Shown here one piece after another: positions 1-12,430 of a stretch of DNA of 64,000 nucleotides (position 1 is its first letter; each line of letters begins with the position of its first letter). This DNA is from Chionoecetes opilio. Its lineage: Eukaryota > Arthropoda > Malacostraca > Decapoda > Majidae. Under the pieces are notes generated by a model. It did no database searches. It saw nothing but the letters and a program-made list of their open reading frames with translations, and was not told the origin of the DNA. The DNA lies in contig JACEEZ010005922.1 in NCBI GenBank assembly GCA_016584305.1, forward strand, positions 21,001-85,000, read 5' to 3'. The position numbers and the translations under genes were made by a program.

Positions 1-2330
1 ATTACCCCCCTTTCCCACGAAGACCGGGCCCCCCTTGGTCGTGTTTGGGCCCTTTGGCGGCAAAGCCCGCGTTAAAAGGGGTTGGGTCAAGGGGTCTGAA
101 GGTGCGGAGGACACGGGGGGAAAGGGACCCACCGGGGAAAAAATTTTGGAAAGGGCCCAAAGGGTGAAAGGGGCCCCCCATTTTCGGTTGAAGCGTGGGG
201 GGGCCCCAGGTTCGTTTTTTCCAGGGGGCAGGAGGGGCGCCACCAACATGCGAAACCCCCCGGGGTGTCGTTAGGGGGGTTTTGGCCAGAAAGGTTTGGT
301 GAAGCCCGAAGGGCGTGAGGCAGGGCGGGGATTGTTGCCCCGGCTGTGAAGCTTTGAAGGCTTTTATACGGTCTTTTTATCGGGTTTCCGGGTATACTAA
401 ATTGAGGCGGCCTTTATGGGTCCCTTGGGCGTGGGAAATGTGGGGGGAGAACTCCCTCTACTATCCGATCCTAAATATATAAAATTTTAATATATAATAT
501 ATATTAATTTTATATATATATTTTTATATATATATTAAAATAATATAATTTTATATATATAATTAAAATATATTAGATATAATATATATATTTTTATAAT
601 ATATTAAAATCATATTTTAAAAACATTCGTGGGAACCCCGTGGATAGAGGGAAATTGCCTAATCCCATTTTTGCGATCTTTAAAAACCACAAAAAAAACC
701 CTTTTTTATAAAACATAACACAAAAAACATACAGGCACAACAAATGGGGAAAAACATGACCCGGGCAAAGGGCGAAAGGGAGGGTCCCCGGGCAATGTTT
801 TGATGTCCTGTGCTGGTTGCGACGCCGTTTTTTCCCCGTCGGGTCCCACAGGGGCCCCGAACTTTTCCCGGAGTCGGGCGGGAAACCCCCCGGGACTGTA
901 GGTGTAGGTTGTCCTGCATTCCTGTCCTCTTCTCGGCCCAAAAGAACCGTGGAGGGGTTTCCCCGGTGGGCGCCACTTTCCCGACCCCCGAAAGAGGGAG
1001 TATGTGGGGGAAACGGGGGATTCATCAACCCCACGGCCTAAACCCCACCTACCTCCCCCCACCTAGCGCGGGGGGGGACTTTAACCAATCTCGGGTAATT
1101 GCCCGGGCCCTTTCAAAAAACCTCCCTGTTTCCGGGGGGCTGGGCTTGATAGATCGGTGTGCTGCATATCCCCCCCCGCCGGAAACGTTTTAACCCTGCG
1201 CGGGTCTACAGGGCCGGGTCTAGCCCCCAGTCAGGGAAACATCCCCCCCGGGGAAAAGATACGGTTGGGGAAAGGGAGATCGATCGTGGGCCCGGTACTA
1301 ATTTTAACCCCCGGCCCCCCGGCCACTTTCTGATACGGGGACTCGCCACCTTGGGGGCAGAGTTAATTATTTCCCCCCCTCATTTGGGGCCGAGATCAAG
1401 GGGCCCGGTACTTTTCCTCCCCGGCCCCCAGGCACGCCAGGGGCCGAGTTAAAACCTTTTCCCCCCCTTTATACGGAAACCCACCCGTTATCCTCCCCAA
1501 AAGGTTAGTCCCCTTTTTAAAGGGCAGGCAACCCCAAAAAAGGAACTTCCCCCTTTTGCACTAAGCGTTACCTACCAAAAACCACCGGGGCAAAAGGGGC
1601 CCCCCCCGAGCCGCTGCAAACAGTCGCCGTGTTACCACTTTGGGCCCCCTGTTCGTTTTTTGTCACTCCACCCCCTTAAAACCCCCTATACGGGGGGGGA
1701 CCAATACTTTTCCTTCCTCCTGACAACCCCCCCACTTAAACGCGTGTGTCAAATCGCTAAACTCTCTCTATTACAGCTAAGCCCCGCCAGCCCCAAAACA
1801 GGATCCTACTCACTGCGCCATTTTGTTAAGGGCCCCCACGAAGGGGGGTGAGGGGGCTCAACCCGGGGGGTGATGCTCCTGTTAGCGGACCCCCCACCCC
1901 CTACCGGGTTTTATCCAATCGGGCCCGTGGCTGACAACAATTCCCCCGCACCCCTACCTATAGGGGGCAAAAGGGTTTGGGGATATCTTTTAATTTACCG
2001 TAATGTACTTACTTAAACGGGGCAGTGCCCGTGGCGTCCGGGATACGGGGGCTTTTCCTCCCCAAAGGGTGGTTTAAAAACCCCCGGGATTGCCCGGGGG
2101 GGGCGGGGCCCTTTTCCCTTTTTTCCCCCCCCAGGTCCCCCGGCTTGCTACAGTTTCCCCCGGGGGGGATCCTTAAAAACGCCCACCCCGTCATAACTGT
2201 TTTAAATTAAAAACAAACCCATTGCGCTTGCCTCCCGGCGGACCGGGGTTCTCAAGGGGGCCTAAGGGCCCTGCTGCGTGGGGTCCCCACCCTAAACCCC
2301 GGGTTTTCCCGGGGGAGGCCCCGGGGAAAA
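1..2330. other. Noisy GC-rich sequence, no gene recognised
   Basis: G and C homopolymers of 5-9 bases occur every few tens of bases and no open frame resembles a known protein. The longest frames (for example 594-1034 minus) are low-complexity Pro/Gly/Arg translations typical of GC-rich noise. The texture matches other smeared stretches of this window that can be compared with clean copies, so consensus error is the likely cause. I cannot say what the underlying element is. Confidence 0.6.
466..606. repeat. AT-rich microsatellite (TA/TTA type)
   Basis: Almost pure A/T sequence built of TATATA and ATTAAAATA motifs, embedded in GC-rich noisy DNA. Confidence 0.85.
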
Positions 2331-2337
2331 CCCTAGG

Positions 2338-2930
2338 GGCGGTATCCCAGCAGGACATCGCAGGCCCGTAGAGGTTTCACCCCCGCCCCCCCCCCCCCCA
2401 GCCCCCCGCGTGTCTCGCGCAATGCCCCGTGGTCCCCAGAGGGAACCCAGGAGAAGCCTCAGGGGCAGGTGTCTAGTAGGGTGTCGTATTAGCGTAGAGT
2501 TGCACCTCGCCCCTAGCCCCGCCGCGTGTATCGCGCAATGCCCCGTGGTCCCCAGAGTACCCTGAAGAGATGCCACAGGGGCGGGTTGTGTTGCAGGGAC
2601 GTCGTGACACCGTAGAGTTGCACCCCCGCCCCGTGGGGCAATGCGGGGCGATCCTCCGTCGCCCCGCCGCGGCCCCGTGGATCCCTGGGGGGCCCATAAG
2701 AGAAGCCCCAGGGGCGAGTTGTGTTGCAGGGACGTCGTGACACCGTAGAGTTGCACTCCCACCCGATGGGGCAATGCGGGGCGATCCTCCGTCGCCCCGC
2801 CGCGGCCCCCGGGATCTCAGGGGAGGGCCCAGGTGGAACCACAGGGGCAAAGACACAGAGGCAGGTGCTCTTGCAGGACGTCGGGACACCGTAGAGTGGA
2901 GTTGCACCTGCCCCGGGGGACAAAGCGGAG
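2338..2930. repeat. Minisatellite, about five units of ~120-147 bp
   Basis: The core CGTAGAGTTGCAC (or a close variant) recurs near 2368, 2493, 2611, 2743 and 2890. Between cores, units share CGCAATGCCCCGTGGTCCCC-like or GCAATGCGGGGCGATCC blocks and an AGGGGCGRGTTGTGTTGCAGG block. The third and fourth units are nearly identical. The overlapping minus-strand reading frames across this array are repeat translations, not genes. Confidence 0.85.
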
Positions 2931-4190
2931 CGGCGGACGTTGGGGCGTCGGGTAAGGGCGTGGCGTGTGTTGGCGCGGCAGAGTGGGTCTCAGCTACCTA
3001 CCCGAGCGCGTACGCCACCCGAAGAGACCTTGAAGGAATACACGTTACACGTATACTCGCTCGCTGCACTTAGATAATACACTAGTCTCGTAGTCACGTA
3101 AGAGATCACCGAGCACCGCGACGCAGGACTGCCCACACTCAAAGCTAGAAAGATTCTCTTTTTCTCTCCTCTGTTCAGGGAGGCAGCGAGGCGTGTGTTG
3201 GTGGGTACAGGTTAAAGGTTATATCAGTGTGACAGTTAATCAGCGAGGTGTGAGGTGATGGTGCTGGGTCAGCACTCTTCTTATTCCTTCTCCTCGCCTT
3301 CTCTCTCTCTCGCTCCCTCCTCCTACTCCTCCTCACTCTAGGGGACGCTCATACACACCCACTCCTAACGTCAGCTATTTTGCAGTTAGCCTTTGCCCTC
3401 TCCATGATGGTTTGATAAGGATAAGTTGTGTCAGCAAAACATTGTCGCCTCTCTCTCTACCACTACCGTTATCAAAAATTCTCTCTCTTCCCTTATTCTC
3501 TTCTTCTATCCCCTTATTTATCCTTCGCTTTCCCCCGGACCCTCACACTATTAATGACCGCATCGAGAATGGAGACATACTAAAGTGTATTGTGCGCTGT
3601 CATGAATATGTACAGTCGAGCTTTAAGGGCGTCGTTCAGTGAAACTTGAATTATGGCTCCGATCCCACTGAAATGTTTAAACAATAAATTACATTATTAT
3701 GCAGTATTCCTGGCCAAGTTTGAAGACGATAGGATTGTTAATTAAAATTATTTTAGTTTTTTTATTAAATTTGGGCGTTTTTTTTCAAACCTTAATTTTG
3801 TTTCCTTCCTCATAAATGATCATGTCAATTTGCTTTATACCACTCGATAACACAATCACTCCTTTGTTAGTATGATTTTAGCTGTTGCATTTAAGTTGGA
3901 TTTTGAACAATTTGTTTCATGTCGTACTGAATTTTACCATAGATTTTTTCATTATTTATGTCGCGTGCATTTTGGAGCGATGAACATACTCCCAAAACTG
4001 CCTATTGCATGCTTCTGTCAAATGCTGAATCAGATTAGGAATAAGTCAAACCGTTTTAAAGGTTATAGAAAATATTTACCACTAATGAGGGAAAAAAAGT
4101 TATGAGCAGTAAATTGTTTTGTCAATTTTTTTATTTTTTTCAAAGTTTATTTGTGTTGCTTTTTTCCAACTTTCTTTGTCTTCCTCTTCT
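2931..4190. other. Clean sequence without a recognised gene; CT-rich microsatellite inside
   Basis: Base quality improves here and composition shifts to AT-rich. A CT/CTC-rich stretch lies at about 3285-3340 and a second at 3450-3510. Short plus-strand frames at 3412-3642 and 3872-4105 match nothing I know. By position this could be the flank or outer non-coding part of the Polinton whose integrase remnant begins at 4.9 kb, but nothing in the sequence proves that. Confidence 0.5.
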
Positions 4191-4201
4191 TCGCTGAAGA
4201 T

Positions 4202-4803
4202 GTTGACTTCCTCTTCGTCTTCAAGTCCTTCCTTCGAACGGCAGCGAGGAGGTGAGGCTAGTTGGGAAAACCCAGGTAGCAGAGAAAGGAAGAGTCTCTG
4301 TGGCCAAAATTGTGTTCCAGGGCTGTGGCTTGAGTCACTAAGATCGTCCTGTACAGCCCTGCAAACTTATCCTTGGAGACTTTTCTCCAACCCTTGGCGT
4401 GGAGGCTTTCGTTTGGATTTTGTGTTCTCCCTTGCAGGCACCTGTGAAGGAGGTCAGTGTTTGTCAGGTTCCAATAAACAGACTTGATGAGGTCAAGCTT
4501 CTCCTGTGGTAGCTTTGCAAGTTGGAGCTGCTTCTCGCTGTGTGGTGCAGGTTCCTCCTCCTTGGCTTCTGCCCGCTTCACCCAGCACCATGAAGGCTTG
4601 GCTTCTCCCTTGGGGCAAAGAGCGTGCTCATTGTTTTCCTTGGCGCTGAGGTGGAAAAAGCTTGCCCATATTGCTTTCCTCATCACAGTCTCGCTCGTGT
4701 TTATATTACTACGGATGGCCATGCCATGACCATGGCCATGCACAGGGCCATGCCCATGCCATGCCATGGGGTGCACAAAAAACGCGCGCTCCCGTTGTGG
4801 CAA
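4202..4803 (-). pseudogene. Mutator-like transposase fragment (C-terminal part)
   Basis: The main minus-strand frame (4258-4803) carries the block I associate with the Mutator-like transposase domain of invertebrate elements. In order it has MRKAIWASFFH, a CP-G-x-SWCW motif, a LP-E-L-LI--VY segment, then DLLHRCLQGRTQN-NES followed by a lysine-rich K---F stretch. A stop after LGFPN is followed in frame by a short basic tail to about 4202, so the gene is probably interrupted near its C-terminus. The N-terminal catalytic region is missing and the upstream end runs into a CATGCC-type repeat. No terminal inverted repeats were found. The family call rests on motif recognition only. Confidence 0.62.
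4719..4772. repeat. Short CCATGC/CCATGG tandem repeat
   Basis: GCCATG and CATGGC hexamers are repeated over about 50 bp, giving the HGHGPVHGHGHG run at the start of the Mutator-like frame. It looks like slippage at the break point of the transposase fragment. Confidence 0.75.
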
Positions 4804-4920
4804 CAGGCCACATTCCGCGCGGAGGGGTCTTTAAATGGGGATTTAAAGAGGCTTTGTGATGATCTGATAATTATAATAGTCTGTCCACGTTTTCCTCTAG
4901 GCAACAGCTTTCTCTGATAG

Positions 4921-5610
4921 CAGTTTTAAAAAACTATAGTTTTGAGACATAAATTCGATGAACGCCCCCCTTAAAGAATTCTGATAAAACGCTCCGCAAT
5001 GCTGCTTTTTGTCTTCTGTGAATAGACACTATAAAATTTTAGATTTCGGGTGTCTAAGTAGCTCTGAAGCTTCCTATTATAAAATTCCTTGCCACGATCA
5101 ATGAACAATCGCGACACGCCCTTAACAATATCATATTCCTCTAGTGCTCTCTTCATGGCCACTAGCATGGAGTTTCCGTCTTTCCGACGCAGAGGGAATG
5201 CTTCTACATGCCTTGAAAACACGTCAATGCATACTAGAATATAATTATATAATTAATTAATTAATATAAATAATTATAATTATATAATTAATATATGGTT
5301 GTATTGCGATAACACTTTCATGCCCGCCAGATATGCTGCAAATACAACTCGAGGTTTTGGATAAAAAAAAAATTGCCCGACTCTTATATTTTCTGGGTTG
5401 TAATTTATGCAGAGTGTAGGCTCTGGAGTTGTCAAGAAACTTATGAATGTCTTTCAAAGGAATGTCTAAGGGCTCTTGCCGCCGCATACAATGTCCGCGC
5501 ACCGCCTAAAGTACCTGATTCTTGTATAGTTTTTTTCATTTTCTTTGTTCGAGGGAGACAATTCCACATCCTCTTCATTTGCACCTTCTACTCCAGCCAT
5601 GAGTACGCAA
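4921..5610 (-). pseudogene. Polinton/Maverick retroviral-type integrase remnant
   Basis: Polintons encode an integrase that inserts the linear element DNA. Two frames in order on the minus strand match it. Around 5400-5600 lies a G-T-L-G-G--TLYAAA helix, then PLKDIHKFLD and AYTLHK, the N-terminal signature of this family. 4971-5222 holds the catalytic-core part FSRHVEAFPLRRK, LFIDRGKEFYN (second Asp) and SIAERF (final Glu). The segment with the first catalytic Asp is replaced by an AT-rich stretch (5236-5296), and there are at least two frameshifts. This is probably the integrase end of the element whose capsid and polymerase remnants lie at 21-23 and 32-35 kb, all on the same strand. Confidence 0.75.
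5236..5296. repeat. TTAA/TATAA-rich insertion in the integrase remnant
   Basis: About 60 bp of pure A/T (AATTAATTAATTAATATAAATAATTATA type) sits between two conserved integrase blocks and replaces coding sequence. Confidence 0.8.
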
Positions 5611-6231
5611 CCTCACAGGGTCCTTTGTCGGCAATATTTGATCAGAGTGACAATTTCTTGTGGTTGGTTATACCACTCTGCCAGAATTTTTTAAAACCCT
5701 AGGGCTTACCCGTGACCAAAATCGTTATAAGCACTCAGGAAAAACCTTGCTTTCTCTATCCCAAATATAGTTTTCGCCCCAGATTTTTTATCGGCCCGAG
5801 ATCTCTCTGTTTGAGAAAAAGGGAAATGAGTGCAATTGAGAGATTTTTACTAGGGAACATACCGACCTTGAATAAATTATTTTGAAAATTTCCAAAAGGG
5901 CACTCTTTCCAGGTGTCCTTTTTTTTAAAAAACATTTGCCACCGTTTCATCATTTCCCGACCGTGAAAATTTAAATCATCATACCAACAGAAAACCCCTT
6001 TATTTTTCTAAAGGGGGGGATAAAACCTTTTTGGGGGGTCTAAAATTTTCCCTTACTAACCGTTACATTTTCGCGTAGATGTGGTGGGTCTTAAAGGGGT
6101 GTTCCTTGCCACAAATAAGAACTCTATAAAATTTTCCCAAGTGTATTTTTTAACTATGCGCGTAAACCAGTACGGTTTTAACCCAACCCAGGGGCCCCCC
6201 CACCCCCACGAATTTTTTCCTCCTCGTTCTC
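5611..6231. other. Unassigned; onset of smeared sequence
   Basis: From about 5700 homopolymer inflation begins. Minus-strand frame 5756-5953 is lysine-rich and unrecognised. It may be Polinton sequence between the integrase and the LINE insertion point. Confidence 0.4.
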
Positions 6232-9200
6232 TAGGCCCCGTTGGGGGAGTCCCTTTGTGGGGGTAGCGGGGCTTGAAGCGTGGTCGACGGCCCCAACCTA
6301 CTCTGGGGGCCCTGCCTGCCATTGTTGGGTTCGGGGGCCCCGTGGGCCCTCGTGGCCCAGGCGCCCCCCCTTCGTCACTGGGGGGTTGGAAACCTTTTCC
6401 GGGTTGATGTCGTTTTATGCTTTCCCCCCCCCTTTCCCCTTCCTTTCTTAGGGCGTTTTGTGGGCCCGGTGAGACCCTTCTCCCCGTCCCCCGCTTTTCC
6501 CCTTTTAAAATACTTCCGCTCCCTCCCCACGTGTTTCCGTGCGGGGCACCCTGTATATTCCCCACCCCCACCCCTCTATCGGAAAAGGTTTGAGTCCCCG
6601 GGGGGGCGGGTTGTATTTTCCCTTCGGTGGGCAGCACGCTTCTTTGGGGGGGGGGGTTTGGGGTAAGACGGGGGGTCCAGTGGGGCCCCCGCTGGTCAAG
6701 GGTTTGGTCATGCGTTGGCTAGGGCCAAGCGGAGGTTGCCTGGGGGGGCACCGCATGGGCCCCCGGGGCGCCACCACCCCCTAGGCAACCGAAGCGTATA
6801 CTTCCCCGCTACCCCTGGAGTTTTTGGGGTGAGGCCCTTTCCCCCCAACAGCCCCACCCTTCCCCTGGGTTGGGGGTCCTTTGGTTGGGGGGGGGGCGGG
6901 GGGAAGGGGAAGTAATTTTTTATGAGTCAATAAATTTAAATTTTCCCCCCGGGCCTGCTTCTCCCCTGACGTCCGCTTTTTCCTCGCCCTCTCCCTTTGG
7001 GATCCTCTACATTCCCAAATCTGGCCCCTTTTCCCGGGCCCGACGGGGCACGGGGGGGCGGGCCCCCCCTTCCTCCTCAGTTTTCCCCGGCCCCTGGGGG
7101 CCCCTGCATAAAGGGGACGCAGACGGGGATTGAGAGCCAAAGGGGCCCCTGGGGCATTTCAAATTTTTGGACCCCCTTGCTTCGTCTAACGTGTCTGGCC
7201 TTGTTTTAACAGAGCATTACGTGATATTTTCAAGGTTAGGTTTTGGGGTTTCGCCCCATCCGTTTATTTATGTTTGAAAAGGACAATCAAATAGGTGCAA
7301 ACAAAAAATTTTGCTGCAGCAGATGATGCACCCTTTGCTTAGGGGAAAACCACAAAGAGGAAATTTTGGAGCGGGGGACATTACAGACTAAATCATTCGC
7401 TCTGTAAATTTTGGGAGACGGCCCTGATGACTACACCCCAAACACTTTTGGGGAAACTGCGAAAATCAAACCCCAACTGTCCGCCAAGCCCTCCCCTTTT
7501 TGGTACGTGGTTTATTAAAGGAAAGTGGGGGGAAACCTTTTTTTTTCGGCGGGGTTTTTGGAGAAAAAAATTTGGGAAATGACCCCGGGAAAGGGCCCAA
7601 ACCTTTAAAAGGTAGGGCGGGGGGTTCAAACCCGGGAGCCAAGGCCCCTTACTGGGCTGGGGTTTCCCCTTCCACATGCCCCACCGATGACGGGCTTTTT
7701 TTGTACCATCAAACCTCACCCAAAAAATTTAAATTTCCCAGCAAAAGCGAAAAAGTTTACAACTACGGCCTCTTTGATTTTTCCGGAGGCGGGAAATACT
7801 AAACATGTCCCCGGAAAAGACCAACGGGGTTTTTAATAAGGTAGAAAAAGAAAAAACCCTGATATTATAATTTCTACGGATAAATCCCCCTATTCCATCA
7901 GGGGGGCCCCCAATCTCTAAAGTAAAACCTTTACCCGCCCCGCCCTATGCGTCTTTGAGTGCTACAGCTTTGGGCCGGGGGAAAAAAATGTTGTAAATCC
8001 CCCCCTCGTTTGTGGCGATGCTCGGCTTGGGTTCCCATGCCACAGCTGACGGGTACGTAAACCCCCTTTACTGTTTCCCACGCCGTGTTGATAAACCCCC
8101 CGAGTTCCCGACAGCGTGGACTTAAAAATTTAAAAGAAGACTTTCCTTTTTTTGGGCCCCAAATCCCCAATTTTCATCTTAGGAGCCCCAGAAGAAAACC
8201 CTTTCCCACGGGAAAAGCGGGTGGGGGGGGAAGCGGGCCCTACGCATCCGCGAGGCTGCGCTTCTTCTAAGACTCCTAATCACCCTCCCGGCAGTTCCCC
8301 CCCAACCACATTCCTAACCTAATCCATCCTTTCCAAGTGAAGAATAATTTCTCGCTATTGACCTGGGGACTTTGTGGAGTCTGCTGACTTTTTCTCATAA
8401 TGAGCCCCCCAACCCAAACCCTCGTGTGTGAAATCCCGCACACGGGAAAAATGCCATTAGTGACTCCTCCTCAAAAGAGGCCCCCCCAAAACCCCATCCT
8501 AAAAAAGAGCCCCTCAGAAGCGAACTCGCAGTTCAAATGAGCCCTTAGAGTCAGTAGGCGCCCCTCCGGAAAAATTTTAAATTTTCTGAGCAGGGGGGAT
8601 GGATTTGGCGTAAAGATACACCTACTGAAAAGGTGGGATTACTGACTTACCCCTAAAAATAAACTCCCCCTGTTACCCCCCCTTGAAGCGGTGCGACACA
8701 GCTTAACAACACGCTGATGGGGGAAGGTTTCACAACCAATCGGGCAAGAACCCTCGTCGGACATCAAAAACCTAGAAGGGGTTTAAAATCTTCTGTCGTA
8801 ATTTCCCGGCATCTTTGGGGGGGAATACGGTCTCTACAAACTGCCGCGGGCCCCTGGGTATGAAAAACCCCAATTTCACCCCCAATATGTACCCCAAAGG
8901 GCCAATCAAAAATTGAAAAAGTAAGGGAAAAGTTTTACCATCTTCTACAAAACAAAAAAAAAAGATGTTGCGTTTTTCAAATAGCGCAGCGTCTAAAAAA
9001 GCGAAAGGGTTTTCTACGCAATTCACTTTCACCCCCCAAAATAGCATCTTCAATCCTCCAATGGAATATTCGGGGATTACGTGCAAACGGGGAAGAACTA
9101 TTTCCTTTCATAAAACGATTTGGCCCCAAGAAAAATTCCCTATTTTTAAAAGAGACAATGATAGGGCGGGGAAGGTTTTCCCTGCCCAAAAGGTTTTTAT

Positions 9201-10559
9201 CCCTTTTCCAACACCCCACCCCCCGAAAGGTGGGTGGTTTTTAGTGGTGGTTGTGGCCTTTCCCATCTTTCGGGATGCCCCCTTAACGTCTCCCGCTGCA
9301 ATCACCCTTGCAGGCTATAGCAGGTCGTACCATTGCACAAAAACCTACACTGCCCTGCTAAATTTATATCTCCTCCAAAAAAACGACATACCTCTCCAGG
9401 GATCTTGGGGATCTTATGCGCCATTTTCCCCGCCATTTTTTTTTCCTTGAAACATGAAGGGGCGGCATTTTCTTTTTGGGCGAGATTCCACCAAAAATCG
9501 TCGGGGGTGATTCCCCCTGGGAACCCTTATATATAAAAAAATTAAATATTTTAAAAAAGGGGGAACCTACACATTTCCATTCGCGGGAAGGGGAAACATT
9601 GAGTAATGCCTATCACTTCTGCAGTCCACGGGCCCCCTTTTCGACTTTTCTGGGAGGTGGCCGATTCTTTTTCGGGGAAAGTTGAACCTTTAAATCCCAA
9701 AATATTTAAAGCAGTGTCACGCCCCCTTCCCGATTTCCCCCAAAAGGTGCCTCTTCGTTCCGTCGGGGAAGGGCTTTAAAAAAAAAGGCTTGTGTTTTTG
9801 AACTTTAATATGATAAACTTTCAGAAAATGTTTTAGGCCGAAAGATTACTTTGTGTCTCAAATTTTCCAGTTGAAACCCGGGCTGAGCATCCCCCGCACT
9901 TCTGGCTCTTTCTATCGGGGCCTTTTCCCGGGGTGGAATGGGGTTTTGTAGGGCCCGCGAGGAATCACTCCCGCCGTGCTGAGGCCCCAATAAAAAAATC
10001 GCGGAAAAACTTCATTTAGACTAAAAATATTTTTTCACAGATCAAGAGCTAAAATACCATCGGGTAATGAAAGGGGCTCGTAAATCCTCTTGGGGGGCTT
10101 ATATAAGTAAATCGTGCATCAACCCCGGTGCCCAAAGGGTTTGGAAAAGAGTGGAAAAATAAAGGGGGGAAATTTTAAAACCCATCCCCCCCCCCATTTT
10201 CTACGATTAAGGGTGACCCTATGGCGGACCCCTTGACTGAAAGCAGGGGAAATTTTTGGTTTCCCCAATTTTGTGTAAAGGGGGCCCCGACAGCCCTTTG
10301 CGTTTTCCAATGCTGGGGAAAGCCCTGCGACGGGAAAACAGGGGCATGATTTTTCATCTAGAGGGGGGGAACCTTACAAGGTTCTTTTTACACCTCGTGA
10401 GCTATGTCAAGCCATAAAAGGTTTGCGATGACACTTCCCCAGGTAAAGTTTATATACCTAGCCCCCCCGAGGCTCTGTAAAAACTAAGGATGGGCTCTAA
10501 TTTTTTGGGTTGGGGCATCTATAATAGATTTTGGATTAAAGGGAAACCCTTTCCCCAAA

Positions 10560-11770
10560 TTAGTTTGGGGGGGGGCGGTGGTGATCCCGATCCCTAAGCC
10601 GGGGAAGGCCCTAAAATACCGGCAAAATTTTCCGGCCCATATCCCAAATTTTCATTTTTTTTGTAAGTTTTCAAAAAAATGGAAAATTTTAGTCGACTTA
10701 TATTTTTTTGGAAGGGGGAAATTTTTTTCTCGGGGGTTCTCAGTGTGGTTTCCGTAAGCTTTAAAATTCAAATACGGAAGCGCTTTTTTCCCTTAGATAT
10801 CCATAGGGGGGCCCCTTCGCCTCTCGAAAAACCCCAAATGGACCATTTTTTTTGACCTTAAAAAAGGTTTACGACAGGGTTTGGAGACACGGTAAAATTG
10901 CAATCTCTGTTGATTCGGGCTAAAGGTTTTTTTGCCTGTTTTTCCCCCAGAGTTTCCTACCCAAACCGGGTTTTAGGGGTTCGAGTTGAAAAATTTCTGC
11001 CCTTCTAAACACCCCTTCCAGGGGGCATCCCCCAAGGGCTCTGAGTATGCTCTTTTCGCGTGGCCATCAAGGGTATTGTTGATTGTACTGCCAGAAGGGG
11101 GTTGTTAGTACCCTTTCGTGGATGATTTAAACAAACTCTTTTGCTGCTTCAGGGTGTCGGTTGCAGAGAGAAACTTCAACTTTCTAATTTTTAAAGTTGG
11201 GAAAGGAGAAAGAATCGGGCTTCCCGGGGGTTTTTTTCCAACGAAGACTGTAAAAGGGTTTATTTTTTCAGAAAACCCCTGGGATTCATCCCCACCCAAA
11301 CCCGTATCTGTACGATAAGAGAATACAATTTTAGGGAAAAAGAAACCCCCTTTTTTGGACTCATTTTTTACAATAAAACTGACTTTGGGGGCCCCCACCT
11401 TTGTTCTTTCAAGATGACTGTCCTTTCCGGGCCATGGGTCTACTGGAAGTCCTCTCGCCCCACCACTGGGGGGCTGACGCGCTAAAACTCCCCCATCTTC
11501 ACCGTCACTTTTCCTTTTTGAACTTGAATATGGATTTGAAAATGTACTTTCCCCTGCCCACCCACTCGGGCTGCGGATGCTGGATTCGGTACAATTTATG
11601 CTGGGGTTTTCCCTCTGGCGACCGGGGGGGGTTTAAGGGCATCTCCCCTCCCAAGTCCCATTGGGGGTGCTGGTGCCTCCCCCTTAGATCTTCAAAGCCA
11701 GTCCCTCCTGTTAAGAGTTGGTATCGGGCCCCCAAAGCCTCCCCGATCAAAATTGCCCTGCTGTGTCTTG
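10560..11770 (+). pseudogene. LINE reverse transcriptase remnant (copy 1)
   Basis: The catalytic domain is recognisable in broken frames. A VIPIPKPGK-like start lies near 10575, then an F-L-KAYD-like motif near 10855 and a VDDL motif near 11120, followed by a palm/thumb region that aligns base by base with copy 2. Frames change every few tens of codons because of homopolymer inflation. The enzyme would copy element RNA at a nicked target site. Confidence 0.7.
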
Positions 11771-12019
11771 TGATTTTAGGATCGGGAAATTAACCATGGG
11801 CGAAAAAGCTTACCCAAAGCCCCTTTGGGTTTCCCATTGACAGATTTTTATGGAGACCCCTATCCTTCCCTGCTTTTAAAGGATTGCCCCCATAGGCCTA
11901 GACAGCGGCCCCTAGCCCTTTTTCCCCGAAGTGGGCCTTCGCAAAAAACTTTCCGCTCTCCCAAAGGGTCTTTCCCCCCTCAGGGTGAGCGGGGCCCCCT
12001 TTTTTTGGGCCACTTTTGG

Positions 12020-12430
12020 GACACTCAGATTCGGGCCCGTCTTTACTGATGGGTTTCCAAAACGACCCAAGGAGTTGGAACGGGGGTCTTTTTTCCCAAA
12101 CGTTTTTTAAAAAAGGCCCTTTGCCCTTTCCCAAATGTTTTTATCTGTTTTTACGGTGAAAAAAAGGTTTCATTTTATATTCTTCATGTTATTTTTACCC
12201 TTCCGGATGTCTCTTTTACAATTTTTTTAGTGATTCTTTTTAGTGCTCTTCAAACATATGTTAAAATTTTTAATCTCCCCATCCCCTGGTCAATGCCCTC
12301 CTGGAAAAGGGTTTTTTCTGCTCAAAAAGGCGGGGGCCGGCGGTCAGGGTTTTTTTTGGGGACCGGGACATGTAGTGTTGCCCGGGAATGAGAAGCTGAT
12401 GCCTTGGGGAAAAGGGTGCAGCTAGAAGAC
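12020..12430 (+). pseudogene. LINE RNase H domain remnant (copy 1)
   Basis: An F-T-D-G motif near 12040, a central acidic SDS-like motif near 12230 and a W-PGHVVLPGNE motif near 12360 match the RNase H domain that follows RT in I- and some Jockey-superfamily LINEs. Copy 2 shows the same three landmarks. Confidence 0.65.

Noticed and set aside
594..1193. Several 100-146 codon frames in the first kilobase
   Set aside because: GC-rich smeared sequence gives long frames in many registers at once, and none has a recognisable domain.
2292..2923. Three overlapping minus-strand frames of 136-160 codons
   Set aside because: They follow the minisatellite units in three registers and are repeat artefacts.
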